Assembly: GCA_036362985.1 (NCBI GenBank)
Contig: JAYGXS010000001.1
Span: forward strand, 49,173,967-49,237,966
Origin: Ligula intestinalis
Lineage: Eukaryota > Platyhelminthes > Cestoda > Diphyllobothriidea > Diphyllobothriidae
Length of the DNA: 64,000 nt
Reading direction: 5' to 3'
Shown here: piece after piece, positions 33,701 through 47,324 of the stretch
Layout of the letters: the number at the start of each line of letters is the position of its first letter
How positions within the stretch are numbered: position 1 is the first letter of the stretch
Notes under the pieces: generated by a model
Databases searched by the model: none
What the model was told of the DNA's origin: nothing
The model's input: only the letters and a program-made list of their open reading frames with translations
Translations under genes and position numbers: made by a program

Positions 33701-36700
33701 GTCACTTCATTTTTGAAAAGCTCTGAAATATCGGCCTAGAGTTGGAACAGCATTTCCCCTTCTGACGATTACGTATTTTCGCGTTACGCTTAACTGAATT
33801 CAGGTTCAGAAATCATTCAGTAGACTGCAGTATGTTAAAAGCTGGACGCTAGAACTTTGAAACAAAAACAGTTCTTCCTAAGCAGGCTTTGAATTCATTT
33901 TTTGTGGAAGCAACTAAGCGCTGAAGCCAGTACATGCCCTGGGCCGACCGCTTACCATGACGTCACTTATGCAAAAGCTGGCCGACCAGAACATTTCCCC
34001 TCTTTTTAAGACTAGTGCGTTTGCTGCCGACACAAACCAAAACCCAGCGCCTAAAATCTCCATTTCCTCAATATAATTTCATCATCCCTCTCCTCGGGCC
34101 GCCTATGCTAACGTGTCCGTAAATACCTTTAGAACGGGAGTTTATGCGCAGGGAAAGGGCCATCAATTAGTGCCTCCCGTCGCTCTCTTAACCACATCTC
34201 CACCACCACCTCCGTTTCCCTGATTTTTTTCTGTTTTCCCGGGCAATTTCATGACTCAGCAGTCTCGTTTCGGCCTGACTGTTGCTGGTTCCCTGAGGAG
34301 AAAGAGAACAGCTTGACATGAAAAAATTATAGTCTGGGCTGGAGTAATGGGCCCGGCAAAAGTACGGCAGAGATCCAACATATTTGTTCTTCCTCCTCAA
34401 ACTCCTTCGGTGTCTAATTAGATGGATAGGCGTCTCCGCAGACCAGAGGACATAACTGGGCTGAATAAGCATGGGACTCGGACAAAAGAGCCAATCAAGC
34501 ACGACGAGCCATTTTCCATTGTCTGGAAAAATGGATACCCAGAAAGCTTTATCCTCAGGAATATTGGCAAACGCGCTAAAAAGCCTGCTACCTTAACCGC
34601 AGAAAATAAAGACGTGTTCACAAGACTGCTTTTCTTAGGCGATGCAGCAAGCACGCTGGTAAGACGACGCCTGAAGACTGTGATCACAAGCGCTTCCCCG
34701 CAGCGAACTTACGCGTGTCCTTTGCGAACTCTTCTCACGGTTTGGAGGTAAAGATCGACTGTCATTGAAGGCTAAATCCATGTGCATTTACTCTTTCACT
34801 TGCTCCTGTGGAGCAGGCCTAGCTACGAAGGGCCTGGGAAAGAGGACATGTAAGCACGTACCGGCTTGGTTAAGTAAAGGTGAAACTAGATCAATTTCGC
34901 GTTCTATTCTCGCACACCTTGTCGATACCAAGCCTCGAGTGGATACTAATAGCGCCTTTCAGGTGGTCGACCGGACACCAGCTATCTTTTCCAAGGGCCC
35001 AGGCTAACGGGTGCTTGCAGCAGCCGAAGCAGTGGCTATGCGGTTAGCGAATCCAGTGCTGTGTTGTCAGAAGACGCTAACACAAACAAAATTCACTTCT
35101 GTGGCCGACCCGGTCGTCAGGTGGCGATCGCACATCGCTCCCACGCCCTAGTAACAGTCGTTCGCTTCGTGCAAATAACAGTAATTATCGTTTCATGTAC
35201 CTGATCCCTGACCGATGCCCACAACCTAACCCAATTTCCTTCCCTCCCTTGCTCCCAGCACAAGGACGTCTACGCCCCGATCTCGCCACACGGGCGGCTT
35301 GAAAACGATGAGTTGTAATCAACTTACACCTAGTAACCCTGTCCAACTGTGCAATTTTCATTGTCCATCTAAGTGTACTGGCCTAATGAAGAGTTACAGA
35401 AAAATCGACTGTTCAATCAGTATATGTCTAAACTCCGCGGAGAGACTGGGCAAACATGAATTTGACACACAACCTGTTGCTGCATGACATTGAAATATTT
35501 GTGAGCTAGTTTCACCTTTATCAGTCATCTATTATATCCTGGTAGGTGATTGCGTTAACCTTGTGATTCAGAATAAAGTTTAAAGATTCAACCAACTTTT
35601 TGACCAATTGCATTCCAGCTTAGTCTGACCTCCATCATACTGTCAACTAGAGAAAACCAGCTTTGAAGTCTCCAGTCCACCAACACTATTCTCCATATGC
35701 AGTTATTTACCCTTCCATGGCATTAATGTGGTCTCCTTCACCAAACTGACGCGTGTCCGAGGTCATCAGCTGAGACCCTAACAACTAACTCAGCTGACAA
35801 CCGCTGGTAATTATTGAGCCATTTATGTTTGCCTCACGGCTAAATCGCGATGACTGGGTGAAGGGAACCTCAGTAGGGTTAGGTTCCGTCTGTTGTTGCT
35901 ATTGTTGTTGCCGCAGGGGAGGCAGTCTATAGCGTGACCTTACGGTTTAGGGGCGCGTATACTAGTTCGAGCGATAGAAGGTCTTTTAGAGCCTCCATAT
36001 TAGCAGCTAAAGCCGAGGTTTAGATTCGAAGCCTACAAGAGGGGACTTATTAGTAGAATAGGCACGTAAATCATCCATTGAATAAGGTGCAGAAACACGC
36101 GAGCTCTTGCAAATAATCGGTAAAATAACGCTTGATGAAAGTTTATTTTTTATTTCCCGAACTGATTTTCTCTGATCCAGATAAATTTATCAGAATGCAA
36201 ACCCTAGGGGTAGAGATCAAACCTGTGCAAATATCTTTGAGCAAACAATGTACAGAGGTGGCGGAATTCATTATATTGAATACAAGTATAAAAGTCTGGT
36301 TTGAGGGAGAGAGCAATATTACTTGGTATGTAAAATACTCCAAAAGTGTATAGTATGTGCCACGGTTTGGCTAAGACATCAGCTTTCTTTCAGCATCCCC
36401 CACGTATAATTAATTAATACCAGTATTTTGAGTGAGTAAATATAAGTTAAATGCTCTACGTTGCCTGTTTATCAGATTTCGGAATAGCTGTAATTAGTAT
36501 ACTTTGTAAGAAGCCTAAATGACTACTCAAGTAGCACAATTCACGAACCTTTAGTTCTATTTTTTCTGCATTATATAATAAGATCGTAAAGAGTACTTTG
36601 CCCGTATGACTCAGTCAAAGGTTGAAACCACAGAGCATCCTCAAGGCTGAACCTAAATTGTATCACAAACAGCACTTAGTTAGGTTTTAGGAAAAACAGC

Positions 36701-39207
36701 TCACTAGGTCTACAAATAAGGTCAACATGCGTTCTTTTGCAACCTCACCTTCGCGGGTATTTTGTTCACGCAAAGCAAACTTTGCATCGTGGACATGGCA
36801 AACGTACGGAAAGCAGCAAAAAATCGACGAGAATTCGTTTTTATCGTCTGAGTTCTTTCGGGTATTCATGTGTACAGGTTTACAATGAAATTAAGCATTC
36901 AATAAGAATAAACTGAGTAGCAGCAAAACAGAAACATAGTCCTTGTAACATATTTTCAACGCATATTAAGGTGTTTTTGTAAGATGCATGCTGCGTGATG
37001 GTTGACTGTATATAAAGTGTTCTGACACGGATTTGGGATAGTTTTCTAACTGTATAAATCAAGTTATACAACGGAGGCAAAATAACATTAAAAAGCGTTG
37101 AAAGGTCCAAGTTCGGAAATTTGTTTATATTGTGTTTAAATTAACGGAAATATTTAATTTTTGTCGTTTGTCCTCCTTCACATATCTCCCCAGATTTGCA
37201 AATTCCCTTAATTGGAGATTTAGAAGTATACGCTACATGCTAACGGCATGAAATGACCTTCCACCTACAAGTCAACAACGTTCGTTAAAAATGTTTTATT
37301 ATCCACTGAAAACACAGATTCTCAAATAAAAAAGTTTCCGAGTAGTTGAACGAAAGAAGTAAAAAAAACAATATCGATCACCGATTATCTAGGGGATTCC
37401 CAATTATGGAAGAAGCAGAAGCATAGTATGATGGCAAAGGTGGACTGAATGAAGTATAACACCTCTGAATTTCCTAACTCCTTGAAATATCACTCTGTCA
37501 CTGCGAAGTTGTTATGCGAGCGTTTTAAGTTGCACATTTCAATCTAAATAAATAGGAATACATGAACAAATTATCTAATCAGCATGTTTACCTTAAATCA
37601 GTTATACAATTTAATTTACTTGCTGTTGAAATCTGCTGTTAGCCTTTTCAGGTAGTCGCTCAGGTTCTGTCATAACCCGACAAACCCGAAGAAATCACGC
37701 GACTGTATGAGTATATGGGTGCATTATGGATACTGCTCGGCTGGACTTCCAACATTTGTTGGGTTTTTGCTGTACGATAAAAGCCTGTTATTGTTATAGT
37801 GAAGATTGTTACAGGAAAATCATGAAGGACTATCAAAAAAAGTAAGGCAATGAGCAAGAATTGTTTAGTGCAGTGTGGCAACGTGTCAGAGCTGCATAGA
37901 ACATTCAGACAGTCCTTCCCCTCTTTCAGATTGTGAAAAAGTGTTTTAAAGATTTTTACACCATAAATGGATTAGTTTGATGTGGTTTTCCTTTTCTCTG
38001 ATTGCTGCCCTCCGCCTTCTTTGCAGATTAACCGTCCGCTTGTCACAAAAGTGATGAAGTCACAGTATTTTGATATTAATAGCATGCTTTAAATTCTTTT
38101 ATATCATAGATGGCCGGCGTTTGGACAAGAATCACTTATTCACCAAGAGGAAATTTCCAATGTTACGACTTTGTCTGCTGAACGTGCTACTTCTCATCAT
38201 TACGGGAGTCACAGAACCACTTGAATATTTTCGCAATATTTTCTTCTCAACGCATATCTGCGTTTTCTAGACTTCCCAAAACTTTATAAATAAGGCAATA
38301 GTTTATCGTAAAAATCTTTCGAACGTCTTAGCGAAACTATTTTCTGCCAGAGTGAGGCAACTTTTTCAGTCCATAGAGCGGTCCAAGGTTGGTGTGGATG
38401 TCATTTTGCGGATGCCATTCGCTTGTGGCTGAAGACTTCGAAATTTGAAGTGCATCCAAATCTTTTAGACGGTAAGTCTTCCTCTACGTCTGGCGAAGTT
38501 TGATCTCGTTCCACTCCATTAGACTGCTTTCGAAATAATTTCAATCTAAACCGAACTCAATCAGTCTGTTTTGTCTATCCTAAATAAGCCATATAAATGC
38601 CTTTTATGAAGTCTGTTCTGTTATTGATGGCTAAGCAACCTTGAAATTTGAATGATTTTTTTTCAGTTACTTTGAATTATTGTGCTTCTGGTATCGCATA
38701 CTACATGGTTTTACATGCAAATTTCATTTGAGTGCTTAAACATAGACCATTGGGGCTACTTCTTTAAACGTTCGCGTTTGGTCTAATACAAATACTTATT
38801 GCGTGCACTCAGTATCCATGGTTTAACTGATGGTCTTACAACGTTTCGTCCTAGTGCTTTTCAGGTGCCTTCTTCCTAGCATTACACAATCCATTCTCGC
38901 GTTGCCAGGATCGAATGTTCACCTGAGCAATGCAACGTAGCTATTAGTACAGTTCCATTAAAATTCCACACGTCTTAATTCATTTTTATCGTTTTCTGAT
39001 CAGAAATTGTTATGTTTGAATTGTTGGAGGTTATCTCATATAATGCTTGCCAACGGATTTGATATGCAACTTCCAGTGTCCATTTTGTGATAAATGCGGT
39101 TAATCATTTGGGGCCAGATCCTACACCCCTCTGTTAAACTCATGGTTATGCTCTTTAAAAGACTACAAAATGTCAGAAGGTTGTTCGCTTTAAAGTGGAA
39201 ACCTTAC
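30788..39207 (-). other. Wnt intron 2
   Basis: Intron of 8,420 bp with GTAAGG donor and TTTCAG acceptor. It holds a TA-rich simple repeat at 31958-31989. Two GC-richer patches, about 32.4-33.1 kb and 34.1-35.2 kb, have short open frames on both strands and no recognisable domain. An isolated 17-nt word at 36520-36536 is shared with the inverted repeat at 50229-51217. No convincing gene or complete mobile element is seen. Confidence 0.8.
31958..31989. repeat. TA-rich simple repeat
   Basis: An alternating TA tract broken once by GC (TATATATGCATATATA), in Wnt intron 2. Confidence 0.95.
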
Positions 39208-39680
39208 CCGCCGTCCAGCCTTTCGGTTGTGCAGATCCATAAGAATTCTTGCTTTTATCATTCTCGCCTTCCTGAGCTGTTCCTGCATGTCCTGCACCGT
39301 TTCTCCATTGACGGTGCTATTCGGCTCTGCATTCTGGGTGACTGCGACACGAGACATTCGCGTCAGTGGGCGATGAAAATCACTTCCGCGCACTCTTCGG
39401 ATGCGTGCCTGATAGGTCAGATCGCGCTCTCTCTGATTGATGCTGTCTCTCAACTCCAAATCGGCCGAATCCAAGAAGAGCTGCGTGAGACGCATACCAA
39501 AACGAATAGGGTCGCTGCAGCCACCCCAGGTGAATTCACCTTCGGCATCCTTGGACTTCCCTTCCCGACGCATAGGGTCACAGTCGCAGGTGCTGATGCG
39601 ACCGCGGCTGCAGGCTCGCGTAATAGCCTGTACGGCACCTGCGGCCCAGGCAGCCGATACAAATGCCGTCTCCCGAGAAC
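39208..39680 (-). CDS. wnt: Wnt ligand, central exon
   Basis: Second visible exon of the Wnt gene. It begins after a TTTAG acceptor and completes the split glycine codon: GSRETAFVSAAWAAGAVQ, then AITRACSRGRISTCDCDP and GEFTWGGCSDPIRFG. These are standard Wnt landmarks with four conserved cysteines. Between the GGCSD block and LHNRKAGRR lies an insertion of roughly 50 residues, charged and Gln-rich, with an NST glycosylation site, absent from typical vertebrate Wnts. The exon ends after AGRR at donor GTAAGG in phase 0. By memory of the family, AITRAC, the CDP...KD...WGGCSD layout and the next exon resemble Wnt2 most, while GSRETAF and the LHN...AGRR spacing also occur in Wnt5. I do not assign a subfamily firmly. 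The intron before it is 39681-51569. Confidence 0.93.
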
Positions 39681-42600
39681 CTAAATTAATAAGGAAACAA
39701 AGCAGTGTACTTAATAATTGTCAGTAGGTAACGCATATTACTTTTCACTCACTGAGAGGGCGTAGATACCACAATAGTTCAGAAGAAGTTAGACAGCAGG
39801 TCATTTTCCGAGAATGCTTTTACTGAACCGGCCATACCTACTATGGCATAGTAGTTCCACCTGTAAATGGTAATGGTTTCTACATCTTGTGGGAAACTGG
39901 AAGTTGCGGTGACAGTTCATCAAATACGCATTCACGAACAAATAATTATACGATATCTACTGAAAGTTTACTGTAATAAAATTCCTGTCGTTAAGAAAAT
40001 ATGGCTGAATAGGATTGCAATCCTGTTATTTTGCAGACACATTTTTTATAATTAAAGCTATAGGATTTTGGACAATGGCCTCGGGAAGCCTCGGGAATAA
40101 ACTAATTGACACACTGACATTTTGACGAGCTTACCGGGTGAGATAACCCGCTTCTGATCGGTATGCCCCATATTCTAAAGACAAATCCTATCCACAGTTT
40201 TACTTCAACCGAAATAACTGAATCAATCACAAACTAACCAAAACGTAAGTGTATAGCATTTTAGGAACTAGGTTATAAACTGTTACGTGTACCCACCTAC
40301 TTTGCCCAGGCTAACAGGCACTACGCAGCCAAACCGAAAGGTACCATCCATTCGTCCAAACGATGATTCATATCACTATCCATGGGACTATATTCGGTGG
40401 CGTTATGCAGAAATATTTATCGATATCATAATTAAAACTATCAATTGGTGATTTGTTCATAGCTCCGAGTATTTCAGTTAGTAGCTTCGGAAATAACTGC
40501 CCAGTCACTCAAATGACAGGCCAAATGAATGACTAGTGGACTTCCATGAGGAGTGAGATAATTGAAACGTTATTCTTGAATCTGCTGCAACAATTGTATT
40601 CTGTTTTCTGTTCTAGCTATTTTTTAGTTGCTGGTAACCTGCAATGTGTTCGATGTAGCAGTTGACTGAATTAGGCTTTGAAAGATATTCTGTGTGCAAG
40701 ACGCTTGGTTTTTGAGCCCCCGTGGGTTGATATGGCTCCCTTCAAAGTTCAGGACCATAAACTCTGCGCTGATGCGTTAGAAGTCAAGCCCTTCACTACC
40801 AAACGCGCATGTACTTACTATTCCATATTCACTCTCCATATATCTGTGATATTTTCGGATGCTCTTGAACGCTATCTGTATTACAAATATGCAATAATTT
40901 TCTTCCTTCTGGTTCTATTGATAGTTGTTAATGACGCCAAATAATGACTGTGCTATAGTCTGAACTAAATTCCTACAGTAGAATTTGTCCAGTTATACCA
41001 AAGTATGCAATATACTTACATTATACTTACATTATATTATTTTGAATGGTTCAGAACACATTCTTTATCTCTCCCCCACTTTTTGGGGTCTCAGATTTCT
41101 TCCGCGATCGTGACAGAGCTTTTAGAAAAATACTAAAAGTAAGAGTAAACCTTTGTTCGCAATACATAGCAACAACTTTAGTTTTTAACCTGCGTATCAT
41201 TCCTAGAACAGCAATGTTTCATAATCGAATGATCGTTTCGCAGGTTCCATCACTCCATTCACCACATCAATAAAGCGTATATTACTGGATGAAGATAAGT
41301 AGGTTTTATTATCGTAGAAAAGCAAATACTGCAGTAAAATTTCAGTCCTCAGTCGGAGAGCAATAACTAAACTTTCCTGATACTACTTAGGGGTCTCGTT
41401 GCGCAAATATGTTTCACTCAGTCATACTGGCTATGCGACCATCGAGTAAGGCCGTATTTTTACTTGTGCGGTATTACTAAGTGACCATTTCTGGTTTAAT
41501 GTCACCCCCAGTCAGTCATCTCATAACATCTGGCCGCTGTGAGTTCTGTTCGGGTGCGGCCCTTCTTAACACAAATACTAAAATTATGCTGATTTAACAG
41601 ACACTTGCCGTCATTGAAGCCTAGAAAACTTGCAGAACTGTAAGAAGGAGCAAATATTTTGTGATACCAAACTTGGCGCATGCCTTCCGTTTGGGTTAGT
41701 CGACAGAGAAGAGCAGTTATCACTTTTTTCGAATTTTTTTCCTGATTAGAACTCTTATCGTCTAGCCAGCATAAATTTCGTTTCACGTTTTTCATATTCG
41801 TCTTTCTGTCCTTCCACCTTTCCACAGTATGCCAATTACTTTGAAGACGGTCTGTCGACAGTACCAGCCCTTCTACTATCGACATCTGTGACTCTAGCAA
41901 CGAGACTTGTGAGCCATATAAGCGACCAGCAGACACGTCTTCTATTGTCTTTTGTTAATAATTAAAGCAACATTCTCTATCTCAACTCAAAAATGACAAG
42001 CGACGATTTGTAACTGAGAGTTTCAAAAAAATCAGAAGACGATGAAGTCGTTACAAAATCTGAAATTTAGAAATAACATACAACTGGCTACTTTGAAGTT
42101 AATGTGGCTGAATTACGATATGCGGACATCAATTATCGATTTCTAAAGGACTGTTAACTCAGGTAGTGGTGTATTGGACTGAGCATACAGGCAGATCCCG
42201 GAATTGGTACTAACCTGACTGTTAAAATCACAACTTTCTTTTCATTTAATTTTCGTTGAAAACATGCAGTGGCCTTCAGTGAGGCCCGGATGAACACGCT
42301 GGATATCCAAGGCATCCGCACACACTATCTTCAAAAATAACCACAAGTTTCTTTGTTTTTTATTTTGCACGTACTGCTACAGGAAACGATTTTAATGAAA
42401 AATCAACCACTATAAAAAGATTCGCATTGGCACATCAGCAAAGAAGGTCGTTGTTGGATTTACTGTCGAGTGTCAGAGTAGTGTTGACAGAATGCACGGG
42501 TAGTTGTATCAGTGGACAGACCAAAGATATTGGGCATAGCTACTGGCAGCATTTGTATCACAACAATAACTATGAAAATGAGGACGCCGCAAATTGAAGA

Positions 42601-44989
42601 CATTACCACAGGACCAATTTTGACTCCTAAATTTGCGCGCTCAGGTTACGTCGCGACAGCCCGAACGGCTAAGTAGTCGATGCGAATTGTTAAATGCGTT
42701 CTGGGACGAAACACTATCTGGTTGTGTAGGTTTCTTCCTTCCAGCAGCTGTCAGAAAAATTATTTAGGTCACAGGTTTGTCATGGTACATTTTCGTTCAG
42801 ACCTTGGAACCCCTTTCGTCAATGTAGAAACCCGATTGTTTTTGTTTGAATCATCACTGGGCTTTGCTATTATTTGTTATCGCTCATAAAATCCTTGCTG
42901 TGCAAAGCGTCTGCACATGTATATTTGAAGGAAAATGACGAATTGCGGAAACTGTTAACAGAAGCGTCACAGGAGGCTACTTTTTCCCTGTCTTGGAAGA
43001 TGCATGTAAAAAACGTTTTATTAAACGCAGCAGTACAATACTTACTCGGTCCCTCTGAATCAAACCTATCACGAACGAATGTGATTACAAACTGCATTTG
43101 TTAGTTCGCAGTGTGAAGCACAGGATTATAACTGCTTCTTGCAGTTTGTCATCAAGAGAAAAGATCGCAGATACCTCGTTATCGGCGGTTAAATACGAAG
43201 CAAAAAGGTGCTTACTCTAGTGAACGTATAATATCTTTGGTATAAAAAGTAATCAAGCAAAAAATTGCTTCGAAAGGTTTTGATTAATTTTTGATAATTT
43301 TCGGTTCATGATTTTGTATATGCTTGACGCAACCTCGAAGTGCAAATTATTGGTCTGAGACTGGCGTCCTTTTGTCACAATGTTAGGAATTTGTGCCCTC
43401 GCAAACCAATAAAGTTCTCCTAACAACCGAATTAGTTTATGGAAAAAATGAAAGGGCGTCAAACCTTTAAAGCTCTTTTCCTGGGGTTCAGGTCATCGAG
43501 GCTGACGGCTCATTAAAGGCACAAACAGCTGGCTGACTGCTCACTAATTACCTGAAAGATCAAGAGCCAAGTCAGTCCTATTTGCCAAAAAAAAGTAAGG
43601 AGAGGAAGTTTACTAATAAAAATGTTTCTTCAGGAACCGCTCACACTATATGCTGCGAACAGAACTTGCAGTGTTTTTAATCAGTTATGCTAAAAATCAA
43701 CACAGATTACCCCGGATTGGGGCATGTTCTGTCCATGCCGATTTGGCCAGACATGTGGGGCGGAGCCATTTGCTGGCAGTCTTCTGCTTGCCGTGGCCAG
43801 ACATGCTTATAGAGAAGTAAGCAAACCACTGAACAACACCGTCGGTTGGGCTATCAGCAAACCAACACTTCTCCTGTCAAATGTGGAAGAAGCATAAACA
43901 GACCGTACGCTAAGTACTGTTGCCTCTCCTGCTGACATAAAATCCATAACAGCTGTCACGTGGTCCACCTTTAACTGGCAACTTTTTAAACCACCTCCTT
44001 AGATTCGGAAGAAGAAGAAGAACGAACCCTTCAAGAGGGCAAGCGTTTACGTTGGTCTAAGAAGAAAAGGAAAGGGCTCGAACATTGATCCTGTGGAGCG
44101 TTCACAAATCTGAACTGTAATGGTTAATTGTGCGTCTAGTTTTCATTATGATTTAATGTATTCAGTGAATTTTAAAAGGTCTGAAAAATGCATTTTTCTT
44201 CTGACCGCCACACTGGTCTCTTCGCTGGCAGGTAGCAAAAACGCAAAATAAACTTTGAAGACATTACTGACATAATAACTACAGTAAGTAGGTTTCTCTC
44301 TTTGTGAAAATTGTATCTTCTGATCAAATAAAATTCAGTTAAGATACTTGATTGCACTTCTTACACTTGCTGACATAACATATCGAAACAGAAAATACTG
44401 AAAACAATTATTATACGATCGTGCAATCGTTCTGAGCAACCAAATGCTATGGAAGTGGAGGAAGCAGTGTTGGTGCTCATTCGTCGCTAGATGCTTGTGC
44501 ATTTTGTACCTTTACAATGCCATTTCTTTTGATGCGTTTTATAGAGGTGGCATTCCGGCCAAATCCCTATCCTCATCACATGTGAATTTTATCGATGTTT
44601 CAGTTGAGTTCAATAGATTAAAAAAAGGCTTGTGCATTTAATATGTGTCCCATAATAACAGTTGACTAGATCAAATGCTCAAACAAAGGTGAACGGTACT
44701 GGCCGAACTATTCCTGAAAACCCGTGTACTGAGCACAGTCGTCTAACTCAAACCGACTGGATATATTAAAGTTGAGGTAAACAAATATTATTATACCAAG
44801 TCCTCATGTAATTCTGGCGTTCAAAGATATTAAAATAGATCATTAGGTGAGAAGCGAAATGGCTCAATTTAATGCACTCAGTAGAAATTACCATTGGAAC
44901 TCAATAAACCCTAGCTTACTTATAGAATGAAGGCGCGGTTCCATGTCATTGTCTTGGATTGCACCAAGACGCATGGCTACAAGCAGTTG

Positions 44990-45480
44990 CTTCCTTATTT
45001 ATTTGATTCAAATCGCGTTTATGTTGGCCACACAGGTCGGCGTCTGGAGACTTGCATCAAGAAACATTAGTTAGCCGTTCGCTGACTGGACTCTTGATGA
45101 CTTGTTTTTGCGCACTCCCTTCAGTGTGATCACAGCTTCAATTGAGATGGCGCCGAGTTGATCGCTATGGCTAACACTAGATAAGCGAGATAATTCCTCG
45201 AAGCTTGGCCTTCGAGTCCGGGCAGCATCAACAGGCACGTGCATCTTGATTCACACTATGCAGGTTTGCGCGCATGGTCCACCAACTTGTGCCGAGCGTA
45301 ACACAACAGCAGTCTATCCGTGTTCAACCAAGTAGAACTTCACTAGTTCCGCATCCCCCGGAAGCGTGGTCCACATTCCAAACGCGCACAGCTCCCCCTC
45401 TCACCTGCAGAACCTATCGCAGCAGGATTCACGTCACTGTAATCCCCCTGACTCCAACCTGTCCGATGTAACCTCTGCTC
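44990..45480 (+). pseudogene. Penelope-like GIY-YIG endonuclease region, broken by stops
   Basis: A single plus-strand frame, interrupted by several stops but no obvious frameshift, reads RVYVGHTGRRLETCIKKH, LAVR, LVFAHSLQCDHSFN, DGAELIAMANTR, FLEAWPSSPGSINRHVHL and HYAGLRAWSTNLCRA. This is the C-terminal GIY-YIG endonuclease of a Penelope-like element: YVG...GRRLETR...KH, then the H...H-F-W block and the EAW motif. Upstream reverse-transcriptase sequence is not recognisable, so the copy is 5'-truncated near 44990. A hammerhead-like motif and tail follow at 45526-45610. It sits inside Wnt intron 1, opposite to the gene's direction. Confidence 0.82.
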
Positions 45481-45525
45481 CCAATACCTAAAGTGCGACA
45501 TCTCAGACCTCACTTTTCATTTAGT

Positions 45526-45560
45526 CTGAAGACGAACAAGTGCTACCTGTTCACAAATTC
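45526..45560 (+). ncRNA. Hammerhead-like motif downstream of Penelope endonuclease, AATT family
   Basis: The plus strand reads CTGAAGA, C, GAAC, loop, GTTC, then ACAAATTC. The 5' core and the four-pair stem II are intact; GAA has become ACA, so cleavage is unlikely. Length is 35 nt. It lies about 45 bp after the endonuclease remnant, and its tail (ACGAG, ACAACTCGATTTTCCGAAGA) matches the arms at 28.4-28.6 kb. Confidence 0.68.
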
Positions 45561-45891
45561 ACGAGTACAACTCGATTTTCCGAAGATCCTTGTTTTCATC
45601 ATACCATCTGGGAATGCAAATTACGTCACTTTCAAATATATATTTATGTTACTTCAAAGAGTATGCAGGAAATGCATGCTTTTTCCCCCGGAGGCAGTAA
45701 GCTTCGTCCCTTAATTCCGAGCTGAAGGATACCAACAGAGCAACTGAAAACTCTGAAGGGTACGCACGCAATTTATTTCTTTTCACTATGAAGTGTGCAG
45801 AAAATTTGTTTTCAAATGATGTCGCCCTTCAAAGGGGTAGTAGTCCTTGAGAAGAGGTCGGAAAGGCTCGAGTTTCAGATTCCTTCGGACA

Positions 45892-45952
45892 CCCCCCCCC
45901 ACCCCACCCCACAAATAGACTTTGGCGGCACCGAACTATAAGGGGGGGGGGG
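45892..45952. repeat. Paired C-run and G-run
   Basis: A C-rich tract (45892-45911, nine Cs then ACCCC units) and an 11-base G run (45942-45952) are separated by 30 bp. They could pair as a hairpin, and the G run may resist sequencing, so run lengths should be treated with care. Confidence 0.8.
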
Positions 45953-47059
45953 CATCTCATCCTCCCATGCGAGTTCAGGAATGGCGTCACTTGCGCCGGA
46001 CGCCTTTCGGCCCCAGTTACTGGACATTTGGACATGCAGTTAGGGCCTCAGTGCTGAAAATAAAATTAAACCAAAACACTGTTTATATTCAACCTAGAGC
46101 CTTTGACGCTTGCCCTCTTTGGATAACGTTCCTGCGCCGATCATGAATGCGCATACATATTGTTTTTGATCGACAGCTGATTCAGAATCTTAACTATCAC
46201 AGTCATATATTTCCGCGAACGCAAAGGATTAAAAAGGGAATGTATAGGGCACTCTTTCATTCCGACTGAACCTTTCAGTCGGGGTGTGCATAACATTTTG
46301 TTATCCTACGCTAGTCTTTATAGCTTTTCAGTTGTCGATGCTACTAAGTCCAACACTTTAAGAAGGAACACACGTTTAGGCATTAACGAATCGAAAGATG
46401 AGGTCTTTTGGGCTCTCCTGTTGCAATCTGCTTGTGGAACAAAATATAAATTAGATTACAAAGAGTGCTCTGTTGAGTCAGCGGAGTTTCACGCTTTTTT
46501 ACCGCCAGTTAGAATTTGTTTGAATTTAAACAAAATAGCGCTGCTTCAAAACATCGCTTCCTTCGTTCTTTCCCTATCTTATTATTCAATTTTCTTTTAT
46601 TTTGACTGCTTTTATGCCTCCAGTGGTTCGTTATTTTCTTTGAGGGAGATGAATGGTTTGACGTCAAAAACGTTTTTTCTGCTTTTAGTCCTTATTGAAG
46701 GTAAAACGTATAGGTTTTAATTAAGATCGTTTCGAAGGTGACCATTTTCACTTTTGTAAAACCACCGGAAACTTTCTGCCATTTTTAAACAGGTGTCTTC
46801 GAGAGCCTACGCGTCCTACTTTTGGGATTTTAACTAAAGTTAGGCCCTTATTCTAGAGAACTGTGATATAATACGCCAGAGAACATCCACCCCACTCCTA
46901 TCTCTGGACAACATTGTATTCACCTTACGCTTTTGGCATTATTCGCTTTTGTGGGGATTCATTATTAATATCTTTATTAAATACTACTGACTGCAGTTCC
47001 AGATAACAAATAACACAATTTTAGTAACTATCGGTATGACATGTTACGTGGTGAATTCC

Positions 47060-47150
47060 AGTGAGATTAGCTGTAGGGTTGCAGATGCTGTTAGGGTCAG
47101 GGTAGCATTCATTTTAAGGCTAAGGTTAGTGTTGATGTTAGGGCATGGAA
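47060..47150 (+). repeat. Degenerate TTAGGG-like tract
   Basis: Several spaced words, GTAGGG, GTTAGGG, TCAGGG, AGGTTAG and GTTAGGG, occur within 90 bp. A similar but opposite-strand tract (CCTAATCC, CCTAACC) lies at 18430-18470 next to the Penelope remnant. Neither is a regular array. Confidence 0.4.
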
Positions 47151-47324
47151 ATAAATACCATGCATGAAATTTAGCGCAAAGCCACCCTTCGTACGGGGGT
47201 ACGTATTACCATGGCCAACGGAATCGTTAACTAAAGAGGTTGGCGATTTGATCACCATTTTATAGAACATGGTGTGGTTTAGAAGAAGTAGCCAAAATCA
47301 TTGGGAGAAGAGCATACTTCATCA

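Noticed and set aside
35077..35110. CTGACGAC on minus followed by GAATTTTG
   Set aside because: No stem II can form and the last positions do not match; treated as chance.
35746..35769. CTGACGCG to TCATCAG on plus, resembling the ACGT family ends
   Set aside because: Only 24 nt long, no stem II and no GAA box; the length breaks the 34-nt rule of all other copies.
38430..38463. CTGAAGACTTC followed 26 nt later by AAATC, a possible hammerhead-like site
   Set aside because: GAA is absent (TCC), the only hairpin is in the wrong register and there is no family tail.
39094..39727. 196-codon plus-strand frame opposite the central Wnt exon
   Set aside because: Antisense shadow of the coding exon with no domain of its own.
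43995..44040. GAAGAAGAAGAAGAACG tract as another ACGT-family tail
   Set aside because: Only the low-complexity GAA part matches; the diagnostic words beyond it are missing.
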